From: Caulobacter sp.
GTDB lineage: Bacteria; Pseudomonadota; Alphaproteobacteria; Caulobacterales; Caulobacteraceae
Direction: 5' to 3'
DNA: 9,047 nucleotides
Assembly (NCBI GenBank): GCA_014378155.1
Contig: JACMOF010000411.1
Location: 1 to 9,047 of the forward strand
Part shown: one piece after another, positions 1 to 4,060 of the stretch
How the letters are laid out: every line of letters begins with the position of its first letter
Numbering within the stretch: the stretch's first letter is position 1
Notes under the pieces: model-generated
The model's input: only the letters and a program-made list of their open reading frames with translations
Databases searched by the model: none
What the model was told of the DNA's origin: nothing
Position numbers and translations under genes: made by a program

Positions 1-389
1 AGGCCAATCTGGGCGAGTCCCCCTTGGCCTGGCTGGCCCGACGCGGCGGCATCGAGCCCGTCGAGATGGCGGCGGGCGGGCGGCTGCGCGAGGACTTCCA
101 AAAGGCCGGCACGTTGGGCCGTCTGACCATGAACTGGGACGCCCAGCCACGTTCCGCGGGGGGCGGCCCACGCCTCGAGCCGGCGTTGCGGGCGCGGGCG
201 GCCAAGGACCGGATCGCTGCGGCCCTGGCGGCGGTGGGTCCGGGACTGCGGGAGATGCTGGAGCGGGTGTGCCTGGCCGAGACCGCGCTTCAGGCGGCGG
301 AACGTGAGTTGGGCCTGCCCAGGCGGTCGGGCAAGACAATCCTGAAACTGGCGCTGCAACGACTGGCGAGCCACTACCGGATGGCGTGA
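1..389 (+). CDS. DUF6456 domain-containing protein, 3' part
   Basis: This is the C-terminal part of a gene that enters from the left edge; the first complete codon is at 3 and the stop is TGA at 387-389. The visible frame begins with the stretch ANLGESPLAWLARRGG and ends with a segment (GLPRRSGKTILKLALQRLA, then SHY) typical of DUF6456, a family mainly found in alphaproteobacteria. The ending looks like a short helical, possibly DNA-binding, unit: an acidic/hydrophobic helix (CLAETALQAAERELG), a turn, then a basic helix. The segment before it (about residues 45-65) is Gly/Pro/Ala-rich and probably a linker. The biochemical function of the family is not established, so DNA binding is only an inference from the helix-turn-helix look. 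The gene faces a minus-strand gene across a 93-base gap that holds a palindromic repeat. The true start and N-terminal domain lie outside the window. Confidence 0.75.
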   Translation, partial: ANLGESPLAWLARRGGIEPVEMAAGGRLREDFQKAGTLGRLTMNWDAQPRSAGGGPRLEPALRARAAKDRIAAALAAVGPGLREMLERVCLAETALQAAERELGLPRRSGKTILKLALQRLASHYRMA

Positions 390-405
390 TCAGCGCGGGC
401 GAAAT

Positions 406-472
406 GGGGACACACACTCGCCCTCCAGCCCGTGCCAACAAGGCAGAGGGCGCGGGATGAATGTGTGTCCCC
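406..472. repeat. REP-like nested inverted repeat
   Basis: A perfect 11-bp inverted repeat, GGGGACACACA (406-416) and TGTGTGTCCCC (462-472), encloses a second stem, CGCCCTC (419-425) with GAGGGCG (446-452), and a small inner stem, TGCC (433-436) with GGCA (442-445) around a 5-base loop. The whole 67-base unit can fold on either strand as a long interrupted hairpin. It sits between the ends of two convergent genes (stops at 389 and 483), where it may act as a bidirectional transcription stop. The GGGGACA...TGTCCCC ends resemble repetitive extragenic palindromes moved by REP-associated tyrosine transposases; no such transposase is in the window, so that origin is inferred. Confidence 0.6.
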
Positions 473-482
473 CGACTAGGGG

Positions 483-935
483 CTAGTGTTGCAGCGACTT
501 CTTCAGGTCGCGCATCTGGTCGTGGCCGGACTTGACCGAGGTCCAGGCCTTTTCGATGGCGGCTCGGGTCTGGGTGTCGACGTCGGTGTCGGCCAGGGCT
601 TTTTCGAACTTGTGCTTGATGTGGTCCTCGCCGGCCTCAACCTCGTTGACCACGGCTTCGTCGCCCTTGGTCAGCGAGTCCTTCAGGTTGACGAAGGCGC
701 GGTGGGCGGCGGCCAGGATGGTGCCGTCGTCCTTGGCTTCGCCGCCCAGGCGGCGGACTTCGTTCTGCAGGTCGGAGGCCACCGAGCGACGCTCCTGGGC
801 GCGCTGGGTGAACAGGTCCTTGAAGCGGGCGCCGTCGGCGTCCTTGGCGGCTTCTTCATAGCCGTCGGCGCTGTCGATGGTGGTTTCCACCAGGCCGTTG
901 ACGAGCTTGATGTGGTCTTCGTTGGTATGGGCCAT
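483..935 (-). CDS. PA2169-family (DUF2383) four-helix-bundle protein
   Basis: This 150-residue soluble protein is almost entirely amphipathic helix and rich in Asp, Glu, Lys and Ala. It matches the ferritin-like PA2169/DUF2383 family in length and layout: an N-terminal helix beginning NEDHIKLVNGLVETTIDSADGYEEAA, a second with FTQRAQERRSVASDLQNEV, a GGEAKDDGT linker with a following helix, and a last helix ending in Lys/Leu/His residues. There is no signal peptide, membrane segment or cysteine, so it should be cytoplasmic. Family members are often seen near stress genes, but their reaction is unknown, and I do not claim ferroxidase activity. The ATG start has a strong Shine-Dalgarno AAGGAG (minus strand, 944-949) eight bases upstream. 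A near-consensus general-stress promoter lies at 967-992, separate from the upstream 108-residue gene, so it probably has its own stress-controlled transcript. The function is inferred only at family level. Confidence 0.85.
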   Translation of the reverse strand: MAHTNEDHIKLVNGLVETTIDSADGYEEAAKDADGARFKDLFTQRAQERRSVASDLQNEVRRLGGEAKDDGTILAAAHRAFVNLKDSLTKGDEAVVNEVEAGEDHIKHKFEKALADTDVDTQTRAAIEKAWTSVKSGHDQMRDLKKSLQH

Positions 936-966
936 GAGAGGCTCTCCTTGGAATGGTGACCAGTCT

Positions 967-992
967 AACGCGGGGCTCGGCCGAAAGGTTCT
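967..992 (-). promoter_or_regulatory. EcfG/SigT-like promoter of the PA2169-family gene
   Basis: Read on the minus strand, AGAAC (992-988), 17 bases, then CGTT (970-967). This differs by one base from the general-stress ECF sigma consensus of alphaproteobacteria as I recall it, GGAAC-N16/17-CGTT. Transcription would begin near 960, leaving a leader of roughly 25 bases that contains the AAGGAG ribosome site before the start at 935. Placement, strand and spacing all fit. Recognition by SigT is an inference. Confidence 0.5.
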
Positions 993-1007
993 AAGCGGCG
1001 GCTTAGA
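990..1007 (-). terminator. Possible weak terminator hairpin of the 108-residue gene
   Basis: TCTAAGC (990-996), a 4-base loop, then GCTTAGA (1001-1007) is a perfect 7-bp stem. It spans the TAA stop of the 108-residue gene (1003-1005) and runs into the -35 box of the promoter for the next gene (988-992). No strong U-run follows on the minus strand, so termination would be inefficient at best; it could instead be a protein-binding dyad or chance. Confidence 0.25.
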
Positions 1008-1329
1008 CGGCCTTCTTGCCGAGGAAGCTCCAGGCGGTGGCCGCTGCGGCGATAGCCGGGGCCCGGGTGCGGCGGTTGATCAGCAGGGCGCCGACCGCGA
1101 CGGCGCCGACCACGGCCAAGGCCACGGGCACCTTGTAGCCAGCCAGGGTGATCTTGCCTTGGGCGTCCGGCGTCAGGGCGTAATCGACCGGCGGGGCCGG
1201 CGCGTTGGGGTCGGTCGAGAAGGCCGGGGCGGCCTTGGAGCCGAACAGGCCGGAAAGCTTGTCGCTGAGGCTGGAAAAGAGGCCCGACGAGGCGGCGGGC
1301 TTTCCGTAGGAGGCGTCATAGGCGGCCAT
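1003..1329 (-). CDS. Hypothetical single-pass membrane protein (108 aa)
   Basis: I do not recognise a family. The 108-residue product has three parts: a Ser/Gly/Ala-rich N-terminal half with an amphipathic stretch (SGLFSSLSDKLSGLFG, about 15-30); a Pro-rich linker with NAPAPPVDYALTP (about 42-54); and one hydrophobic segment (VPVALAVVGAVAVGALLI, about 67-84) followed at once by NRRTR, whose positive charge favours a cytoplasmic C-terminal side by the positive-inside rule. A second weakly hydrophobic Ala-rich stretch follows (about 90-102). The ATG at 1329 has GGAG seven bases upstream, but that site lies in the arm of a hairpin (1333-1359). A near-consensus general-stress promoter lies at 1363-1387. 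Downstream, 67 bases separate it from the PA2169-family gene. Its small size, membrane anchor and promoter suggest an envelope stress role, which is only inference. Confidence 0.7.
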   Translation of the reverse strand: MAAYDASYGKPAASSGLFSSLSDKLSGLFGSKAAPAFSTDPNAPAPPVDYALTPDAQGKITLAGYKVPVALAVVGAVAVGALLINRRTRAPAIAAAATAWSFLGKKAV

Positions 1330-1332
1330 GGG

Positions 1333-1359
1333 GAGGCTCCGTCAACAAGGATGAGCCTC
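1333..1359 (-). promoter_or_regulatory. Hairpin that covers the ribosome site of the 108-residue gene
   Basis: On the minus strand GAGGCTC (1359-1353), a 13-base loop, and GAGCCTC (1339-1333) form a perfect 7-bp stem directly before the start at 1329. The GGAG ribosome site (1340-1337) falls within and beside the 3' arm, so folding would hide it from ribosomes. This could set translation low or make it responsive to temperature or a binding partner. Seen: the repeat and overlap. Inferred: control. Confidence 0.35.
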
Positions 1360-1362
1360 GAT

Positions 1363-1387
1363 AACGCGGACGACGCGGCGATGATCC
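1363..1387 (-). promoter_or_regulatory. EcfG/SigT-like promoter of the 108-residue gene
   Basis: Read on the minus strand, GGATC (1387-1383), 16 bases, then CGTT (1366-1363). It has one mismatch to GGAAC-N16/17-CGTT. It lies just beyond the trhO stop and would start transcription near 1356, about 27 bases before the ATG. That leader would include the ribosome-site hairpin almost exactly from its first bases. Confidence 0.45.
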
Positions 1388-1394
1388 CGACCGT

Positions 1395-2336
1395 TCAGTC
1401 CGTTTCACGCGGCGGCATCACCGCCCCCACATGCGCGATGCCCAGCTGCCGTGCCCGGGCCGCCTGGCGGTGGCGTTCGGCGTAGCGGGCCTTGGCGTCT
1501 TCGTCGCGTTCGTCGTGGCAAGCGGGGCAGGCGACGCCTTCGACATGGAGCGGCGAAGCGCGATCCTCCGGCCCCATCGGCCGTCGGCAGCCTCGGCACA
1601 GACCGTGCGTGCCCGGCGTCAGCCCATGGCCGACCGCCACCCGCTCGTCGAACACGAAACATTCGCCGCGCCACAGGCTCTCGTCGGCGGGCGTGGTCTC
1701 CAGATAGTTGAGGATACCGCCCTTCAGGTGGAAGACCTCCGGCACGCCCTCGCTCTTCAGGAAGGCCGTGGACTTCTCGCAGCGGATGCCTCCGGTGCAG
1801 AACATCGCCACCTTGGGCGGCGGCGCGGTTGGATCCCAGGTCTCGCGGAAGGCGCGGAACCAGGCGGGGAAGTCGCTGAAGCTGGAGGTTCGGGGATCGA
1901 TCGCGCCCTCGAACGTGCCGATGGCGGCCTCATAGGCGTTGCGCGTGTCGATCACCACCACGTCTTCCTGGGCGATCAGGGCGTTCCAGTCGGCGGGCTC
2001 GACATAGGCGCCGGCCTGATTGGCGGGGTCCAGCTCTCCCGCCCCAAGGGTGACGATCTCGCGCTTGATCCGCACCTTCATGCGGTGGAAGGGCATGGCG
2101 TCCGCGTCGGCGAACTTTAGCTCAAGCGTGCCGCAACCGGGCAAGCCGCGGATGTGGCCCAGCACCTGGTCGATCGCTTCCGGCGGGCCGGCGATGGTGC
2201 CGTTGATCCCTTCGCGAGCCAGCAACAGGGTCCCCTTTATGCCCAGGCCGCAGCACAGGGCGGCCAGCGGTCCCTGGATCGCGGCCGGGTCCTCGAAGGT
2301 GGTGAAACGATAGAGGGCGGCGACGCGGAAGCTCAT
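1395..2336 (-). CDS. trhO: tRNA uridine(34) hydroxylase TrhO (rhodanese-like)
   Basis: The 313-residue product matches TrhO (formerly YceA), which converts the wobble uridine U34 of certain tRNAs to 5-hydroxyuridine using oxygen, a cytoplasmic step towards (m)cmo5U. Visible parts, in order: the N-terminal TrhO domain opening RVAALYRF, with LLLAREGINGTIAG (about 37-50) and MPFHRMKVRIKREIVTLG (about 81-98); a rhodanese domain with VVVIDTRNAYE (about 126-136) and the active loop FCTGGIRCEKS (Cys180 predicted catalytic, Cys186 nearby); and a C-terminal tail with two Cys-x-x-Cys pairs (247/250 and 270/273), a likely zinc site found in a subset of the family. Length is normal. The ATG at 2336 gives the expected family N-terminus, although no clear Shine-Dalgarno is seen. 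It is divergent from the small membrane gene at 2431, across a region with a 17-bp tandem repeat. Gene order suggests a single transcript for trhO rather than an operon with the stress genes downstream. Confidence 0.9.
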   Translation of the reverse strand: MSFRVAALYRFTTFEDPAAIQGPLAALCCGLGIKGTLLLAREGINGTIAGPPEAIDQVLGHIRGLPGCGTLELKFADADAMPFHRMKVRIKREIVTLGAGELDPANQAGAYVEPADWNALIAQEDVVVIDTRNAYEAAIGTFEGAIDPRTSSFSDFPAWFRAFRETWDPTAPPPKVAMFCTGGIRCEKSTAFLKSEGVPEVFHLKGGILNYLETTPADESLWRGECFVFDERVAVGHGLTPGTHGLCRGCRRPMGPEDRASPLHVEGVACPACHDERDEDAKARYAERHRQAARARQLGIAHVGAVMPPRETD

Positions 2337-2364
2337 CGGCTGGCCATAGGCCGTGACGCCTTTC

Positions 2365-2398
2365 TTCTCAAGCGTGACAGGTTCTCAAGCGTGACTGG
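2365..2398. repeat. 17-bp tandem direct repeat in a divergent promoter region
   Basis: TTCTCAAGCGTGACAGG (2365-2381) is followed without a gap by TTCTCAAGCGTGACTGG (2382-2398); 16 of 17 bases agree. A third partial match, CGTGACGCC, occurs at 2352-2360. The pair lies between trhO (-) and the 53-residue gene (+), and its right end touches the -35 box of the latter's promoter. It could be two operator half-sites for a dimeric regulator or a recent slippage duplication. Confidence 0.6.
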
Positions 2399-2422
2399 AA
2401 CTAATGTTCAGGTAGCGCGGTT
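2397..2422 (+). promoter_or_regulatory. EcfG/SigT-like promoter of the 53-residue gene
   Basis: GGAAC (2397-2401), 17 bases, then GGTT (2419-2422): a perfect -35 and three of four -10 bases of the general-stress consensus GGAAC-N16/17-CGTT. With the usual distance from the -10 box, transcription would begin at about 2428-2432, at or next to the ATG at 2431, so the mRNA would be leaderless. Confidence 0.5.
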
Positions 2423-2430
2423 TAGCCGTC

Positions 2431-2592
2431 ATGAGCATCCTGATCATCATCGTCGTCGCCCTCGTTCTGCTTGGCCTAGCGCTCTATGCGGTCCAACGCA
2501 GCCCCATTCCCTCGCCGGTCAACTGGCTGCTGCAGCTGGTGCTGATCGTCATCGCGATCTGGTTCATTGGAACCCGGGCGGGCTTCTTCTAA
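2431..2592 (+). CDS. Small two-helix membrane protein (53 aa)
   Basis: An ATG-to-TAA frame encodes 53 residues that are nearly all hydrophobic. Helix 1 spans about residues 2-21 (starting SILIIIVVALVLLG), a short polar Pro-containing turn (QRSPIPSP, 22-29) follows, and helix 2 spans about 31-47 (NWLLQLVLIVIAIWFIG), ending TRAGFF. The shape resembles the small inner-membrane proteins named Thivi_2564 family, with a short loop between two membrane spans; I give this as a likeness, not an identification. No clear Shine-Dalgarno precedes the start, and a stress-type promoter at 2397-2422 predicts a leaderless message. It is divergent from trhO and converges with sufE across only 26 bases. Short length, membrane pattern and codon choice (C/G at most third positions) support a real gene. 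Confidence 0.75.
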   Translation: MSILIIIVVALVLLGLALYAVQRSPIPSPVNWLLQLVLIVIAIWFIGTRAGFF

Positions 2593-2618
2593 ATCTCGAC
2601 CGATGCGGTCGGCAGGAT

Positions 2619-3041
2619 TCAGCTCAGCGCCCCGGCGTCGCGCTGAATCCGCGCCACCATCGACTTGAGGCCGTTGGACCGCTGCGAAGACAACGCCTCC
2701 GACAAGCCGAGCCGCGCCATGGCGGCCGCCGCGTCGAACGCCACGATGTCCTTGGCGGGTTGGCCCGAATAGAGCCGCAGCACGATCGCGATCAAGCCGC
2801 TGACGATGTGCGCGTCGCTGTCCCCGCGAAACACCACCGTGCCATCGGCCTGGGGCTGGGTGACCAGCCACACCTGGCTGGCGCAACCGCGCACCTTGTT
2901 GGCCTCGGAATGCTCGGCCTCGCTGAGCGGAGTCAGGTCCTTGCCCAACTCGATCACGTAGCGATAGCGCTCTTCCCAGTCGCCAAGGACTTCGAATTCG
3001 TCGGCGAGTTCGTCGAGGGCGGCGTTGATCGGGCGTTGCAT
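2619..3041 (-). CDS. SufE family Fe-S cluster assembly sulfur acceptor
   Basis: The 140-residue protein has the SufE fold signature. SufE takes persulfide sulfur from the SufS cysteine desulfurase and passes it to the SufBCD scaffold in the cytoplasm. Visible landmarks are the start of the fold with WEERYRYVIELGKDL (about 22-36), the key loop NKVRGCASQVWL with the conserved sulfur-accepting Cys53, DSDAHIVSGLIAIVLRLYSG (about 74-93), and the C-terminal helix LGLSEALSSQRSNGLKSMV, which matches the family's L...LSP/SQRxNGL motif. Length is normal. The ATG at 3041 gives the usual N-terminus; the ribosome site is weak. It begins 42 bases after the end of the histidine kinase on the same strand, so co-transcription is possible but there is no functional link. 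No other suf gene is in the window, which is common for stand-alone SufE genes of alphaproteobacteria. Confidence 0.9.
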   Translation of the reverse strand: MQRPINAALDELADEFEVLGDWEERYRYVIELGKDLTPLSEAEHSEANKVRGCASQVWLVTQPQADGTVVFRGDSDAHIVSGLIAIVLRLYSGQPAKDIVAFDAAAAMARLGLSEALSSQRSNGLKSMVARIQRDAGALS

Positions 3042-3083
3042 GGCGCGGGACTTAGTGCGCCGCCGCCCAAAGGGGAAGCCCGT

Positions 3084-3947
3084 TTACAGCCGTCCGCGCC
3101 CCGTTGCGGTCCGGGCTTGAACTTCCGGCAGGGTGACGATCGCCGTGAAGCCTTGGCCGGGCGCTGATTTCAGCCGCAGTCCGCCGTCCATGGCCCGGGT
3201 CAGCAGATCGACGATCGGCAGCCCCAGGCCAGCGCCTTCGGAACACCGCGTCAGCGTGCTGCCACCTTGCTCGAAAGGCCGGACGAGGCGGTTTAGATCG
3301 GCGGGATCCACGCCTTCGCCGTGGTCGCGGATCTCGATCTCCACCATCGCCTCCTCGATCCGTCGCGCCTCGATGACGATGAGCCCGCCCTGCGGCGAGT
3401 GAATGATGGCGTTTTGCAGGAGATTGCACAGGATGGTGCGCAGGCCTCGGCCGTCGGCGCGCAGGCTGGGCAGGACGCCGACCTCCGGCGCGACGATGCT
3501 GACGCCCTTGGCCGCAGCTTCCGCCCGCAATTGCAGGATCACGTCCTCGACCGCCTCGTCCAGGTCCTCGGACCCTAGGTCCAGGTCGGTGACATGGCCT
3601 TCCAGCCGAGCGATCTCGACGATCTGATTGACCAGCTTGAGCAGCTTCAGGCCGCTCTCATGCACCAGGGTGGCGTATTCCTTGTATTGGGGCGCCCCCA
3701 GGGGGCCGTAGAGTTCGCAGGACAGGATTTCGGAGAAGCCGATCACGGCGTTCAGCGGGGTCCGGAGTTCGTGGCTGACCATGCGCAGGAATGAGCGTTT
3801 CTGGTCGTCGAGAGCCTGTTTTCGACGCGCGCGCGCCGCCGCGCGACGGAATGTCGCGGTCTGAGACATCGGTCCCATGTCGGCGCCTACGCTCTCGCGA
3901 GGCGGTTCGGCGTGGGGCGACGCATCGGTGATGGCCGGTGGCGGCAT
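3084..3947 (-). CDS. Soluble histidine kinase of the DivJ/PleC type
   Basis: This 287-residue kinase has no membrane segment and no recognisable sensor domain. A polar N-terminal tail with a basic coiled stretch (FRRAAARARRKQALDDQK, about 33-50) leads into the HisKA domain with the phosphoacceptor His59 in VSHELRTP. Its HATPase_c domain shows the N box (LCNLLQNAIIHSP, 173-185), G1 as DHGEGV (208-213), F box RPFEQ (223-227) and G2 GAGLGL (238-243), so all catalytic boxes are present. The E-L-R-T after His also keeps the phosphatase motif. The helix after His59 (FSEIL, GPL, EYA, HESG, LL.L.N) closely parallels that of the divergent DivJ-like kinase, suggesting a paralogue or shared regulators. 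It ends with a short tail. The ATG at 3947 has GGGAG seven bases upstream, which decides the start. No response regulator is adjacent, so it is an orphan kinase. Its input would need to come from a partner protein. Confidence 0.9.
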   Translation of the reverse strand: MPPPAITDASPHAEPPRESVGADMGPMSQTATFRRAAARARRKQALDDQKRSFLRMVSHELRTPLNAVIGFSEILSCELYGPLGAPQYKEYATLVHESGLKLLKLVNQIVEIARLEGHVTDLDLGSEDLDEAVEDVILQLRAEAAAKGVSIVAPEVGVLPSLRADGRGLRTILCNLLQNAIIHSPQGGLIVIEARRIEEAMVEIEIRDHGEGVDPADLNRLVRPFEQGGSTLTRCSEGAGLGLPIVDLLTRAMDGGLRLKSAPGQGFTAIVTLPEVQARTATGRGRL

Positions 3948-4060
3948 CAGGAACTCCCGGACCTTCTGTCCGTAACGCGAGCGACCACCTTTGAACCAAG
4001 GCGCTTACGAATCCGTTTCCGTCCACAGGAAGCTCGGGCGCTAACGATCGCGCGTCGATT
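3948..4060. promoter_or_regulatory. Divergent control region between the two kinases
   Basis: This 113-base gap must hold the start of transcription for both kinases. It contains a GAATC (4009-4013), a GANTC site of the cell-cycle methylase CcrM known from Caulobacter; a second (GATTC, 4123-4127) lies just inside the divJ frame. On the plus strand GGAAC (3950-3954), 16 bases, CGTA (3971-3974) is one base from the general-stress promoter consensus. No complete TTAA-N7-TTAA CtrA box was found. Confidence 0.4.

Noticed and set aside
486..959. Long plus-strand frame across the PA2169-family gene
   Set aside because: It is the reverse-strand shadow of a GC-rich gene: Gly/Val/Leu-biased, no ribosome site and no family features, while the minus-strand frame has both a strong ribosome site and a known family.
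2154..3167. 337-codon plus-strand frame crossing trhO, the 53-residue gene and sufE
   Set aside because: It runs through three better supported genes on different frames or strands and has no domain signal.
2619..3947. sufE and the soluble kinase as a functional operon
   Set aside because: They share a strand and lie 42 bases apart, but there is no known link between Fe-S assembly and this kinase, and neither terminator nor shared promoter is clear.
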